Assembly: GCA_040771825.1 (NCBI GenBank)
Contig: JAXGZG010000004.1
Location: forward strand, 186,001 to 250,000
Reading direction: 5' to 3'
Length of the DNA stretch: 64,000 nt
Origin: JAXGZG01 sp040771825
GTDB lineage: Bacteria; Bacillota; Sulfobacillia; Fermentithermobacillales; Fermentithermobacillaceae
Numbering within the stretch: position 1 is the first letter of the stretch; each line of letters begins with the position of its first letter. The position numbers and the translations under genes are program-made. Of this stretch, positions 1-9,371 are shown one piece after another. The notes beneath the pieces were generated by a model. It ran no database searches. It was not told the DNA's origin and saw only the letters and a program-made list of their open reading frames with translations.

Positions 1-1621
1 CCGGGCTTACACCAGCTTTTTTGCAGCGTTCCACCGCTTCTCGGATATCCTTGCGAAGAGGGTCTTCCATGGCTAGGCACCCTAGCAGAGTCAGCCCTTC
101 CTCCAGGTAATCCCCGCCTAGATCCGGAGGCGCCTCTTTTGTGGCCACGGCCAATACCCTCATACCCAGGCCGGCCTGGGTATCTATCCATTTCTCCCAC
201 GATTCGCGGTTCTTGGGTCCAAAAGGTATCACTCGGTCTCCTGCCATCTGGCTTTTGCATAGAGTGAACATCCTGTCCGGTGCCCCTTTTGCGCAAATCA
301 GCGCCCCCTTCTTGTCAGCCACTTTGACGCTCATCATGCGGCGCTCCGACGTGAAGGCGCGCTCCCCCAACCGGGGAAAAAGCGCATCCAACCCGCCCAC
401 ATCCCAGCCCGCGTCAATGGCTGCCGATACTATGGCCTGTTCGGTAGGGTCTTCGCCGGCAAACCCGCCGGCGCTGCGAAGGTGTCTCGCGTCGCCTGCC
501 AGTAGAGCCCATCGTAGTATGTCCCGAGCAACAACGTCGTTCCACGGCGGTCCAACATGTCGCAAGTGAGTATCAGATATGCCAAAAGGCAAAGCCAAAG
601 CGGCTATGGCCATCTGATTCATCGTGAGGGTGCCCGTCTTGTCGGTACAGATTGCGGTTACGGATCCAAGAGTCTCTATGGCTTCCAGTCTGCGGACAAC
701 AGCGCCGTGTCTGGCCATCCTCTGCACTCCCAGAGCCAAACACAACGTCACCACTGCCGGCAAGCCTTCGGGCACAGCCGCAACGGCCATGCTCACCGAC
801 GTCAAGAACATGCTCCTGAAAGGCAGCCCGCGCCAAAGGCCGATTCCCGCCAGGACACAGCATATTGCGATGCAGGCCACCAGTATGGTCTTGCCCAGAA
901 CCTCAAGGCGCGCTTCTAGGGGAGTCTTTTGGCTCGTAGCCAAAGCCACTAGACCGGCGATGCGCCCCATCTCGGTGTCCATTCCCGTGGCAACCACGAC
1001 CCCCGACCCCTCGCCTCTGGTGCACAGAGTGCCGCCGTAGGCCATGTTCTTTCGCTCTGGCAGGGCGGTCCCTCGGGGCAATATGAGAGACGCATCTTTG
1101 GTGACGGGCATAGACTCCCCTGTAAGAGCCGCTTCCTCTACCTGGAGCGAGGTTGAGTCTATGAGCCTCACGTCTGCCGCTATTCTGACACCGGGCCAAA
1201 TAGCCAATATGTCCCCAGGGACAACGCTCTCCCTGTCCACTTCCTTGAGGGACCCGTTTCTCAATGCCCAAGCCCTAGGAGGTGCGTAGTTTTCCAGTGC
1301 TTCAAGAGATCTTTCAGCGCGAAACTCCTGCAAAGTTCCTAAGAACGCGTTGAGAACCACGATTACCGCTATTACCGCGGCATCTACTACCTCTCCCATG
1401 AAGGCGGAGATGCCCGTAGCCATCAACAGCGTAAGCACCATGGGGTCTTTGAACTGGGACACATATATGGCTAACAGGCCCGACTTCTGGCTTTTCGCGA
1501 TCTTATTGGGGCCGCATTTTGCGAGTCGCCGCTTAGCCTCCCTAGCCGTAAGTCCCTTGTCTCTGTCCGACGCCATGCTGCCAAGGGCCTCATTCCCGGA
1601 TGTAGCGTGGTAATGTGCCAA
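1..1621 (-). CDS. P-type cation-transporting ATPase, 3' end cut by the window
   Basis: Integral-membrane P2-type ATPase that uses ATP to move a cation, most likely calcium (PacL/YloB-like), across the membrane. One uninterrupted minus-strand frame of 540 codons reads into the window edge. It shows an N-terminal cytoplasmic segment typical of the family (KGLTAREAKRRLAKCGPNKI), the actuator-domain TGES motif, the membrane-4 motif PEGLP that helps bind Ca2+, the phosphorylation site DKTGTLT and the nucleotide-domain KGAP. The hinge GDG motif and the last membrane segments lie outside the window. The start is a TTG at 1621, chosen because a GGAGGT lies 9 nt upstream (1631-1636) and because the family N-terminus begins just there; the first in-frame ATG would cut off conserved residues. 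Transport specificity is inferred from family resemblance only. Confidence 0.9.
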   Translation of the reverse strand, partial: MAHYHATSGNEALGSMASDRDKGLTAREAKRRLAKCGPNKIAKSQKSGLLAIYVSQFKDPMVLTLLMATGISAFMGEVVDAAVIAVIVVLNAFLGTLQEFRAERSLEALENYAPPRAWALRNGSLKEVDRESVVPGDILAIWPGVRIAADVRLIDSTSLQVEEAALTGESMPVTKDASLILPRGTALPERKNMAYGGTLCTRGEGSGVVVATGMDTEMGRIAGLVALATSQKTPLEARLEVLGKTILVACIAICCVLAGIGLWRGLPFRSMFLTSVSMAVAAVPEGLPAVVTLCLALGVQRMARHGAVVRRLEAIETLGSVTAICTDKTGTLTMNQMAIAALALPFGISDTHLRHVGPPWNDVVARDILRWALLAGDARHLRSAGGFAGEDPTEQAIVSAAIDAGWDVGGLDALFPRLGERAFTSERRMMSVKVADKKGALICAKGAPDRMFTLCKSQMAGDRVIPFGPKNRESWEKWIDTQAGLGMRVLAVATKEAPPDLGGDYLEEGLTLLGCLAMEDPLRKDIREAVERCKKAGVSP

Positions 1622-1740
1622 TGAGACATGACCTCCGTGCCTCCAATGTGCGCTCCTGAATTGATATGAGATGAACGCACGCTAAAGCACACATGCCACA
1701 CCCAGATGTGCTCCTGCCGGGGCCAACCTTGCCTCGCAAG

Positions 1741-2379
1741 TTAAGGCAGATGCTCCACCAAGTCAGAGGCCAAGTCTTTCAGGTGGGTGACATCGCCTAT
1801 CTTCACCATCTCCCATTTGCCTCCCCCAAACCTGAACATGCTGGTGGAGCAGTTACCCACAACACCGGACTTCCGAGGATGTCCCATGTTGGCAAGGAGG
1901 GCGCTTATGGCCCCCCCGTGAGACACAATGGCCGCGATACGGTCACAGTCACCTTGTGTATTCCACCTGGCAATGTCCGTAAGCGCTCGGGCAACCCGAT
2001 CCTTGAGATCCTGAAATGACTCTCCTCCAGGTCTTCGATAATTCACGGGGTCTTTCCGGAAACGCTTCCATTCCTCAGGATACAAGGTTTGGTTCTCCTC
2101 ATCGGTATGGCCTTGGAAGATTCCGACGTGGACCTCTCGGAGGCGCCTATCCAGCACGAACCTGCAGGTGTGATGTTTCATTATTGCTTCGGCAGTTTGC
2201 CGTGCCCGGGACAAGTCGCTGGAGTACACTGCGTCAAAGGGTACATCCTTGAGGGCCCATGCAACCATGTCCGCCTGTTTCCTACCTAAATCCGACAAAG
2301 GTACATCCAAGTGTCCCTGCAAGACTCCGCCTCTATTGGCTGCTGTCTGCCCGTGGCGGACCAGATACAACGTAAGCAT
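1741..2379 (-). CDS. histidine phosphatase family protein (phosphoglycerate mutase/CobC-like)
   Basis: Small cytoplasmic phosphatase of the branch-2 histidine phosphatase superfamily, 212 residues, the usual length. The catalytic RHG motif (LVRHGQT, about residues 7-13) is at the N-terminus; the second conserved histidine is in the SHGG motif near residue 160. Substrates in this family range from phosphoglycerate to alpha-ribazole phosphate and sugar phosphates, and nothing nearby decides among them. No cobalamin genes are adjacent, so calling it CobC would be unsupported. A 6-bp-arm hairpin (GGCGGC/GCCGCC, about 2389-2405) sits just upstream of the ATG and no clear Shine-Dalgarno sequence is visible there. 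Confidence 0.85.
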   Translation of the reverse strand: MLTLYLVRHGQTAANRGGVLQGHLDVPLSDLGRKQADMVAWALKDVPFDAVYSSDLSRARQTAEAIMKHHTCRFVLDRRLREVHVGIFQGHTDEENQTLYPEEWKRFRKDPVNYRRPGGESFQDLKDRVARALTDIARWNTQGDCDRIAAIVSHGGAISALLANMGHPRKSGVVGNCSTSMFRFGGGKWEMVKIGDVTHLKDLASDLVEHLP

Positions 2380-2564
2380 TTAGACTGGGCGGCGCTTGGC
2401 CGCCGCTCCCTCCCCATATCCGGATACTCTTCTTTGCTGATCGTTCGTCACTAACGCTGCGCTTCCCTTCCTGCCATACCCGTCTTCTGCCCCTTCCGTA
2501 GCCTGGGCCAACGGCAGGCCTGAGGAAGGTGCGGAGTCCCCGCAGTCCTCGACGCTGTAGATAG

Positions 2565-2939
2565 CGGGCCAACGGAGGACCAGAGGAATATGCCCTAGGA
2601 TCTGTGAGGCTAGCGCCCGCCAAAACCTTAGGCGTTTCAGACAGAGTCGGCAGCTTGGATGAAGGCAAAGACGCAGATTTCGTAATCTGGACGGAACACC
2701 CCTCCAAGACAAGATCCCGAGTACAAGAGGTGTTCATCCAGGGCAAGAAGGTTCTTGAGAGACAGGCGAGGTACGCAAGGCATCGAAAGCCGGGAAAAGA
2801 CGTGGCGTCCATCCGTGAGAAGCTCCGTACAGATTTCGGGATGGACGCCACTTTCATTTTGCTACCTATATTCCGGTCCTATTCGGGCTTATGGCCAGAA
2901 ACCTCCTGGAATATGATGGCGCAAGACCTAGCCGCCTAA
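2565..2939 (+). pseudogene. C-terminal remnant of an imidazolonepropionase-like amidohydrolase
   Basis: The plus strand keeps the characteristic end of a metal-dependent amidohydrolase: PAKTLGVSDRVGSLDEGKDADFVIW followed by a TRSRVQEVFIQGKKV-like end, as in many Clostridia amidohydrolases. An in-frame TAG at 2562-2564 cuts it off upstream, and no catalytic-domain homology is visible in any frame before it. The family is about 400 residues; only about 90 remain. The tail beyond about 2850 no longer looks like the family and overlaps the end of the convergent carboxypeptidase gene. Probably a decayed gene, not a working short protein. Confidence 0.6.
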
Positions 2940-4604
2940 AGTGACGCTTCTCTTGTGACAGCCTCCGCGCTCATTTCCGACAGATACGATGAGAACGACG
3001 CCAGACGAAGCCTGAAGAGTCCACTGCACTAAGTGTTGAGTCAGCATAGCTCCTCCAAAAGCCCTCCCCAGTGCCAGCCGTCCTTCAAGGTGTCCAACTT
3101 CCACCTCTTCCTGGCCTCCAAGAAGCTTGACCTCTTCAGGAATCTCAATCTTGGCCTTAACAGGAGAAGCTTTCTTATTCTTCTTGGCCTGCTCTGTCAC
3201 GTTGGTAGGGAGATAGCCCAGGTTTCTCACAGTAGCCTTGACAATGTATACGCCTGAAGCCGCCTCTTCCACGTCTACAGCGGTTATCCGAACCAAGGGA
3301 GTGGCTAGAGCCGATTCTACGCAGAACATGGCGTTCTTCCTGCATTCTTGTTCCAAAAACTTGTGCGGAGGGTTCTGGAAAACGTACTTGTGTTTCCACC
3401 CGCCTATCTCCACAGGCCCCAATTGCGGATGGTTGAAGGGTCTCCAGTTGATGAAGCCCTCACCGCCTAAGTTCTCGTCGTTCCATTTCTGCAGGAGAAG
3501 TTGCTCATCCTCTGACCAGTCCATGAGAGTCTTGTAAGTGTCGAGCCTTCCTATGGCCCGGTTGGGCATATCCCACACCTCGGTGGAGTACGCGATGACT
3601 CCGGCATGCTCGAACATCCACTCAAGGGCCGTGCCCCAAAGAGGTCTCTTGCCCGGAACATCCTTACTAAGAGCAAAATCCTCATATATGCCCACAACAG
3701 GATAGCCGGTGGTCTCGGTTCCTATGGCGCCTATCTCCTTGAGAGCCTTGAGATCCTTGGGGGCAACATCTTTGTCTGCCTTTGCGGCGGGAGGCCTCAG
3801 CACAGCGCCGGTAAAGGTGTGAAAGGAGTGAGCGATTGTGATGTTTTTGTGGGATTCGAAAAAGTCCGCTACTGCCCTAGACTCGGGCTCCGAGAAAGGA
3901 TACGGCCCTGCGCCGGGCTGCATGTAGTCCTGCTGCCAGTATGCGGCGTAGTTCCTGTTGACGTCCAAGCCCCATTTAGAGGGTGCCGACAACACCTCAG
4001 TCCCATTCCAGTTCCGAATCAACCCTTCGCCGTAGATGGTGTAGTAAGTACCTCCGTATTCGTGAGGCTTTCTTCCCACCATTACTCGGGGATCCTTCTG
4101 GGAAACCTTCCATTGGCCGTTTTCGTCCTCGATGCGCATCTGGGCGATAATCCCATCGCCATCTACATCGGCGGGATGGAGGCCGTCCTTTTCTTCCTGG
4201 TAGGGCCAAGGCCGGATACTGGATCTGGGAATATAGGGTTCATTGAGATACAGTTCCGCCCCATCAGCCGATAGCCTGGGAATCACGTAAAAGGTCCTTG
4301 TGTCCAGCAAATCCGTGACTTTCTGGTCTCGGCCGTAGTTCTCCAGCAGATACCAGGCAGTATACAGACAGATCATGCTGCCCGTTACCTCGCCGGCGTG
4401 GGTGTTGCCGTCAAGATAGACTGCGGGTTTCTCTGACGCCTGGCCTGTTTTGGTGTTGGTTATCTCCGCGCACCAGATATCCCTTTCCTGCCAGGTCTTC
4501 CCTACTGAATACACAGTACAGAGATCTGGGTTCCGCAACTGTAGATCCTTCAGAAACTCTGTCAACTCTCCATACTTCAGATACCGGTCCCATTTCAGCT
4601 CCAT
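2928..4604 (-). CDS. M14 family zinc carboxypeptidase
   Basis: A metallocarboxypeptidase-like protein of 558 residues. Residues 69-72 read HAGE, giving zinc ligands H69 and E72; DVNRNY at 214-219 supplies the substrate-carboxylate-binding Asn-Arg; IAHSF at 257-261 gives the third ligand H259; TEVWD near residue 340 is the likely catalytic Glu. A roughly 130-residue C-terminal beta-rich region follows the peptidase domain. No signal peptide is visible, so it probably acts in the cytoplasm, unlike digestive carboxypeptidases. The ATG is preceded only by a G-rich stretch about 15 nt upstream. Its 3' end overlaps the plus-strand amidohydrolase remnant. Peptide specificity cannot be told from the sequence. 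Confidence 0.85.
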   Translation of the reverse strand: MELKWDRYLKYGELTEFLKDLQLRNPDLCTVYSVGKTWQERDIWCAEITNTKTGQASEKPAVYLDGNTHAGEVTGSMICLYTAWYLLENYGRDQKVTDLLDTRTFYVIPRLSADGAELYLNEPYIPRSSIRPWPYQEEKDGLHPADVDGDGIIAQMRIEDENGQWKVSQKDPRVMVGRKPHEYGGTYYTIYGEGLIRNWNGTEVLSAPSKWGLDVNRNYAAYWQQDYMQPGAGPYPFSEPESRAVADFFESHKNITIAHSFHTFTGAVLRPPAAKADKDVAPKDLKALKEIGAIGTETTGYPVVGIYEDFALSKDVPGKRPLWGTALEWMFEHAGVIAYSTEVWDMPNRAIGRLDTYKTLMDWSEDEQLLLQKWNDENLGGEGFINWRPFNHPQLGPVEIGGWKHKYVFQNPPHKFLEQECRKNAMFCVESALATPLVRITAVDVEEAASGVYIVKATVRNLGYLPTNVTEQAKKNKKASPVKAKIEIPEEVKLLGGQEEVEVGHLEGRLALGRAFGGAMLTQHLVQWTLQASSGVVLIVSVGNERGGCHKRSVTLGG

Positions 4605-4742
4605 TGAAGCAAAGCGCCCCCTTTACTCATCTCTTCTTCATATAGTTACTGCACAAGTGCAGGAATCACCTTGCCCGGCCGACAGCAATCGTGACTCGCC
4701 GCTAGAGAATACCAAAGGCTAAGCCCCGAGATACTAGGATGG

Positions 4743-5762
4743 ATGCTCTTTCCATGCCTAGGGGTGGTTCATACGAAGTCCCAGTCAGCAGCCGGAAGTC
4801 CTGCCAGCAAACATGCGAACTCATACGCCTTGGAGGACAAGATTCGGGAGATCCTCAAAGGAGCAGGGCCATTAGCCCCCATGGTGAATTACATGGTCAA
4901 TAGCGGAGGGAAACGGCTTAGGCCTCTTCTCCTTTTGTGGGCGGCGGAAGCCTGCGCCAACACTTTTCAAACGTCCTTGGATGTTGGGGCGGCCTCAGAA
5001 GTAGCCGCAGCCTTCGAACTGGCACACATGGCTTCCTTGATTCACGACGATGTCATAGACGGTGCCAACTCCCGGCGCGGCCTCCCTACGGTTCATCTTC
5101 TGTGGGGTGCCCACACTGCGGTACTTACGGGAGACTACCTCTTCACAATGGCCAACAAGGTCGCGCTCCGGTATGGGCACTTGGGGATGGCTTCTCTCAT
5201 CAATCAAGCTATAGAGCTCACTTGCGAAGGCGAAGTGGCACAAGACGCCAGGCTCTGGGATCCCGCAGTGTCCGAGGCCGATTACCTGTCCCACATATGC
5301 AAAAAGACAGCCGCACTGATTGGAGCAGCAAGCCAAGCAGGGGCAATACTGGCCGGGTCTCCGACTTTCGCAGGAGAGGCCATGCTCCGTTTCGGCATCG
5401 AACTAGGCTCAGCCTTCCAAATCGCAGACGACATAATAGATATCACTTCCGAGGTCTCGGTTTCAGGTAAGGAACCCGGCAACGACCTGCGCCGCGGCCT
5501 TTTGACTCTCCCCCTTATTCTTGCAATGGACGGGCCCGCAGGCGACCTAGTGAGAAAAGCCTTCTCGGCTAGGGAGGTAACCGAAGATACTGTAGACTCT
5601 ATCAGCCGATCTTTGACGGCCGGGGGGCATATCGCTCTCGCCAGAAAAAGCGCGGCCTCCCTAGCCCAATCGGCCGAATCACGACTGTCGTTCCTTGCCC
5701 AGAGCCAAGCCAAAGATGCCTTGGTCTCGGCGGTACGGAGCGTGCCCCACAGAATCGCCTGA
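4743..5762 (+). CDS. polyprenyl diphosphate synthase (trans-prenyltransferase)
   Basis: Head-to-tail isoprenoid chain-elongating enzyme, condensing isopentenyl diphosphate with an allylic diphosphate. Up to 339 residues. The two aspartate-rich Mg-diphosphate sites are present: DDVID within LIHDDVIDGANSRRG (about residue 100) and DDIID within AFQIADDIID (about residue 228); GGKRLRPLL upstream is the IPP-binding region. Chain length (octaprenyl/heptaprenyl as quinone precursor, or other) is not decided by what I can see. The start is uncertain: the ATG at 4743 has only a weak ribosome site, and an in-frame GTG at 4764 is an alternative. It ends 2 nt from the end of the convergent DUF255 gene. 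Confidence 0.87.
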   Translation: MLFPCLGVVHTKSQSAAGSPASKHANSYALEDKIREILKGAGPLAPMVNYMVNSGGKRLRPLLLLWAAEACANTFQTSLDVGAASEVAAAFELAHMASLIHDDVIDGANSRRGLPTVHLLWGAHTAVLTGDYLFTMANKVALRYGHLGMASLINQAIELTCEGEVAQDARLWDPAVSEADYLSHICKKTAALIGAASQAGAILAGSPTFAGEAMLRFGIELGSAFQIADDIIDITSEVSVSGKEPGNDLRRGLLTLPLILAMDGPAGDLVRKAFSAREVTEDTVDSISRSLTAGGHIALARKSAASLAQSAESRLSFLAQSQAKDALVSAVRSVPHRIA

Positions 5763-5764
5763 TC

Positions 5765-7861
5765 TCACCTAGCGGTCATGAGGACCTTCTGCAAATCCTG
5801 AATGCTTGTAACGGGAGCGCCGCAAGTCTTTCCCTGACACACGGTGATCGTCGGTCTAGGAGGCATCTTTGGCGGGTCCTCTTTGCCAAGGAACGCTCTA
5901 TGGGCAGAAAAGATGACTTGGGCGCCGGGCAAGTAGAGGCTCTTCACGTAATTAAGCATGGCCTCGGCCGTAGGGTCTTCCCTGTCCGCATCCACTTGGA
6001 TATCCAGAGCACCGCCGCTAACATAGTTGACCGCGCAAAGAGAATATCCATACCCGATTGGGTTCCGGGCAACATCGCGAGCCAATGCGTCTATGGCGGA
6101 AATAGCCATGGATTCGTAGTCTTCCGGCCCGCCCAGGTGGAAGATCCTTAGAAGGTTCATTATGGCCACAGAGTGGCCCGAAGGAATGGCGCCATCATAC
6201 GTCTCTCTAGGTCGGATTATGAGGTCCTGGCGGCCCGGTTCGGTGAGGTAGAATCCGGAGATAGAATCATCCCAGAACAATTCCACCATCTTTGCAGCCA
6301 GATCCCAAGCGTGTTTGAGATACTCCACCTTGTAAGTCACCTGATAGAGGTCCATAAGTCCCCACACAAAGTAAGCGTAATCGCAAAGAGTTCCGCTATG
6401 GGCCGCATCCCCTAGACGATAACGGGCATAGAGCGTTCCGCCGCGAAAAAGGTTCTTCAGGATGAAGGCGGCGCAGGCTTCTGCCATCTCCAGACACCTA
6501 TCGTCTCCCGTGGCATAGGAAGTCTTGGCCATAGCAGAAATCATGAGGGAGTTCCAAGATGTGAGCACCTTGTCGTCGGTCGTGGGGCGGACTCGCTTAT
6601 CCCTCTCAGCCAGCATCTTTACACGAAGTCTTTCAGCGGCGGGCTCCCTTGCTTCGAGCACAAATTCCATACGGTCGGGAGCATCGGGATTTGCAGCAAT
6701 CCTAGAAAGATGCGGCACGGATCCGCCTCTGAACCTGCCGTCAGTTCCGATGCCGTAACGGTCACAAAACGTCTTGCCATCACCTTCGCCTAACAAAGAT
6801 GTAACCTCATTGGGAGTCCAGACATAGAACTTGCCCTCTTCGCCTTGGGATTCGGCATCAATGGCTGAGTAAAACCCCCCTTGGGAAGACACCATCTCGC
6901 TTTTTACGAATGAGACGATCTCAAAGGCAATGTCCTTATATATGTCTTTCTTGGTTGCCTGGTAGAGTTCAGTAACCGCCCGCAGCATCATGGCATTGTC
7001 GTAAAGCATCTTCTCGAAGTGAGGCACTAGCCATTTTGAGTCGGTAGCGTACCGAAAGAACCCAAACCCCAGATGATCGTACACTCCTCCTGAATAAGCG
7101 CCCTTCATGGTCCTTTCTGCCATATCTAAGGCTCGCTTATTCCCAGTACGCTTCCAGTAAGCCATAAGAAACATCAGGTTGTGAGGCAACGGAAACTTGG
7201 GCGCACCCCCAAAGCCTCCTGCATCTTCGTCGAAAGACTTTGAGAACTCGGCAAACCCCTTTTCCAGGAGCGAATCGTAATCGGTTGTTTCTTTGGGCGT
7301 AACCAGGCCGGGCTCGGCGTCCCTCTCATGGCGGCCTTCTAGGATAGCCCGGTATATCTTGTCAGCTTGGTCAAGAAGGGTTTTCCTGTCACCCTCCCAG
7401 GCTTCGCTTATGACTTGGAGGATATTGAGAAGCCCCGGAAGCCCGAACCTCGATACCTTAGGGAAGTACGTTCCCGCAAAGAAAGGCTTCTTGTCTGGGG
7501 TGGCAATGACCGTAAGGGGCCACCCTCCGCTCCCGGTTATCATCTGGCACACGCTCATGTAGATATGATCAACGTCAGGCCGCTCTTCCCGGTCAACTTT
7601 TACGGGAATGAAGGATTTGTTGAGTTCTCGGGCCACTTCGTGATCTCGAAAGCACTCCCTGGCCATTACGTGACACCAATGGCAAGTGCTGTATCCTATG
7701 CTGAGGAAAATCGGCTTATCCTCCTGGAGCGCCTTCTGGAAAGCTTCATCGCCCCAGGGATACCAGTGTACGGGGTTTTCCGCATGCTGAAGAAGGTAGG
7801 GGGACTTCTCTCCCGCCAGCCTGTTCCTTTGGACATCACCTGCGGCTTCCTGTTGGTTCAT
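5765..7861 (-). CDS. YyaL-type thioredoxin-domain protein (DUF255)
   Basis: Cytoplasmic protein of 698 residues, the usual length for the YyaL / SPATA20-like family. An N-terminal thioredoxin-like domain carries a CHWCH motif at about residues 60-64 (STCHWCHVM), followed by the family signature around KVDREERPDVDHIYM and GGWPLTV. The rest is an (alpha/alpha)6-barrel-like region resembling N-acylglucosamine epimerases and cellobiose epimerases. The molecular function of bacterial members is not established; a redox or sugar-related role is often suggested. Its Shine-Dalgarno sequence GGGGAGGAG is one arm of a perfect 11-bp inverted repeat (see 7872-7923), which suggests translational control. 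Confidence 0.9.
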   Translation of the reverse strand: MNQQEAAGDVQRNRLAGEKSPYLLQHAENPVHWYPWGDEAFQKALQEDKPIFLSIGYSTCHWCHVMARECFRDHEVARELNKSFIPVKVDREERPDVDHIYMSVCQMITGSGGWPLTVIATPDKKPFFAGTYFPKVSRFGLPGLLNILQVISEAWEGDRKTLLDQADKIYRAILEGRHERDAEPGLVTPKETTDYDSLLEKGFAEFSKSFDEDAGGFGGAPKFPLPHNLMFLMAYWKRTGNKRALDMAERTMKGAYSGGVYDHLGFGFFRYATDSKWLVPHFEKMLYDNAMMLRAVTELYQATKKDIYKDIAFEIVSFVKSEMVSSQGGFYSAIDAESQGEEGKFYVWTPNEVTSLLGEGDGKTFCDRYGIGTDGRFRGGSVPHLSRIAANPDAPDRMEFVLEAREPAAERLRVKMLAERDKRVRPTTDDKVLTSWNSLMISAMAKTSYATGDDRCLEMAEACAAFILKNLFRGGTLYARYRLGDAAHSGTLCDYAYFVWGLMDLYQVTYKVEYLKHAWDLAAKMVELFWDDSISGFYLTEPGRQDLIIRPRETYDGAIPSGHSVAIMNLLRIFHLGGPEDYESMAISAIDALARDVARNPIGYGYSLCAVNYVSGGALDIQVDADREDPTAEAMLNYVKSLYLPGAQVIFSAHRAFLGKEDPPKMPPRPTITVCQGKTCGAPVTSIQDLQKVLMTAR

Positions 7862-7871
7862 GGGTGCGGTT

Positions 7872-7923
7872 CTCCTCCCCTCGTGCCCTGTTTACGAAAC
7901 TATTATCTGCAAGAGGGGAGGAG
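7872..7923 (-). promoter_or_regulatory. inverted repeat that can mask the ribosome site of the DUF255 gene
   Basis: CTCCTCCCCTC at 7872-7882 and GAGGGGAGGAG at 7913-7923 are perfect reverse complements (11 bp arms, 30-nt loop). Read on the minus strand, the second arm in transcript order is the Shine-Dalgarno sequence lying 10 nt before the ATG at 7861, and the first arm is an anti-Shine-Dalgarno sequence. An mRNA starting upstream would fold and hide the ribosome site. The loop contains GATAAT, which could be a -10 element making a leader without the masking arm. Function inferred. Confidence 0.5.
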
Positions 7924-7939
7924 GAAATCCACATCGCTC

Positions 7940-9355
7940 CTACTTGAAGAACTCGTCTAGGGGAAACGGCCTGTCCTCTGGGAACGGGCACTCATAGGGC
8001 GAGTCTTTGGTTTTCTCTAGGAACTCGGCCTTGGCTTTCTCGATGATCTCCGGGTTTTTGACCAGATCAAGGGCGCACAAGGCCATGGTCTTGGCCGCCG
8101 CCAGCATACCTTTTTTGCCTATGGAGTGGCCTGATGACGCGCAGTTTTGCCATGAATGACCCGGGCACCCCAAGGGGACCGTGGCAGCAGACATCTGAAC
8201 CGTGGGGACAATCCAGCTGACATCTCCCACGTCGGTAGACCCGCCGCCGGACCTTCCTTTGCCCCGAGGAGGCATGAGCCCCACGTGAAGCACCTGGTCC
8301 TTAAGGTCTTTGAACTCGACGAAATCGGGGCTTTTTGCCATAGCCGATAGGGCCGCCTTGTCGAAAGTCTCCCGAAGACCTTTGGCGAACTCTAGGTCGG
8401 AATCGTCGAACTTGGGAGGGCCAACCCTCTGCAAATTCTTCCACATGACGTCAGCTAGCACTTCGTTAAGAAGCACCTCGTAGCACCCGGTCAGGAAATT
8501 CACCTCAAAAGATGTGCCGGTCATGAGGGCGGCTCCTTTGGCCACATCTACCAGCCTATCGTAGATTTCGTCTACCTGGCTTCTATGGGGAGCACGCACG
8601 AAATACCAGACCTCGGCTTCCGCTGGCACCACGTTTGGCTGGCCTCCGCCTTCTGTAATCACGTAGTGAATGCGGGCGTCGTTAATGACGTGCTCTCTCA
8701 GATAGTTCGCCCCAACGTTCATAAGCTCAACCGCATCAAGGGCGGAACGGCCGTTGTGGGGATCCCCTGCGGCGTGGGCCGTCTTGCCGTGAAACCTGAA
8801 CTTTGCAGAGTTCATGGCGTTTCCGCTTCCCAGTCTCACGGTGTTCATTGAGCCAGGATGCCAGGTGATCGCTACATCCAGATCATCGAAAAGCCCCTGG
8901 CGAGCCATATACACTTTCCCCGCCAAAAGTTCCTCAGCAGGGCATCCGTAGTACCTTACTGTACCTGGCATATTGCCTTTGGAGAGCGCTTCTTTCAGGG
9001 CCAGCGCCGCACCCATGGCGGCGGTACCCAGAAGGTTGTGCCCGCAGCCGTGTCCGGGACCGCCTGCAACCCGAGGCTGACGCTCATAGGAAATCTCCTG
9101 AGAGATGCCTCCGGCCAAAGCGTCGTACTCGCCGAGAAAACCCACCCGAGGACCGCCGCTGCCCCATTGAGCCACGAAAGCCGTGGGGATGCCTCCCGCT
9201 TGTCTTTCCACCGCAAAACCGTTGGCCTCCAGGTAATCTGCTTGGACCGAAGAGGACTTGTGCTCTCTAAAGCCTACTTCAGAAGCGTCCCAAACCTCGT
9301 CGGCCACCTTAAAGAGCTCATCCTTTCTAGAATCCAAAAACTTCAGTGTGTCCAA
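7940..9355 (-). CDS. M20 family amidohydrolase, AbgB-like (p-aminobenzoyl-glutamate hydrolase B type)
   Basis: Cytoplasmic dinuclear-zinc amidohydrolase of 471 residues. Metal-binding motifs typical of M20D enzymes are visible: GHGCGHNLLG (about residue 100) and HGKTAHAAGDPHNGRSALDAVELM (about 190-210), where the dimerisation domain starts; GHSWQNCASSGHSIGKKGM near the end is the C-terminal zinc-site region. The closest named relatives are AbgB and indole-acetamide/amino-acid amide hydrolases; the substrate is not deducible. No AbgA or AbgT partner is next to it. The start is a TTG with AGGAGG 11 nt upstream. It lies 16 nt downstream of the histidine kinase gene and is probably co-transcribed with it. 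Confidence 0.87.
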   Translation of the reverse strand: MDTLKFLDSRKDELFKVADEVWDASEVGFREHKSSSVQADYLEANGFAVERQAGGIPTAFVAQWGSGGPRVGFLGEYDALAGGISQEISYERQPRVAGGPGHGCGHNLLGTAAMGAALALKEALSKGNMPGTVRYYGCPAEELLAGKVYMARQGLFDDLDVAITWHPGSMNTVRLGSGNAMNSAKFRFHGKTAHAAGDPHNGRSALDAVELMNVGANYLREHVINDARIHYVITEGGGQPNVVPAEAEVWYFVRAPHRSQVDEIYDRLVDVAKGAALMTGTSFEVNFLTGCYEVLLNEVLADVMWKNLQRVGPPKFDDSDLEFAKGLRETFDKAALSAMAKSPDFVEFKDLKDQVLHVGLMPPRGKGRSGGGSTDVGDVSWIVPTVQMSAATVPLGCPGHSWQNCASSGHSIGKKGMLAAAKTMALCALDLVKNPEIIEKAKAEFLEKTKDSPYECPFPEDRPFPLDEFFK

Positions 9356-9371
9356 GGCTGCAAAAACCTCC

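Noticed and set aside
573..1271. Several short arginine-rich ORFs at 0.5-1.3 kb on both strands
   Set aside because: They are shadows of the P-type ATPase frame, which contains TGES, PEGLP and DKTGTLT on the minus strand.
1741..2379. Alpha-ribazole phosphatase CobC
   Set aside because: The family is broad and there are no cobalamin genes in the window; only the superfamily call is supported.
7940..9355. Complete p-aminobenzoyl-glutamate utilisation (abg) operon
   Set aside because: Only one M20 protein is present; AbgA and AbgT partners are absent, so the substrate is left open.
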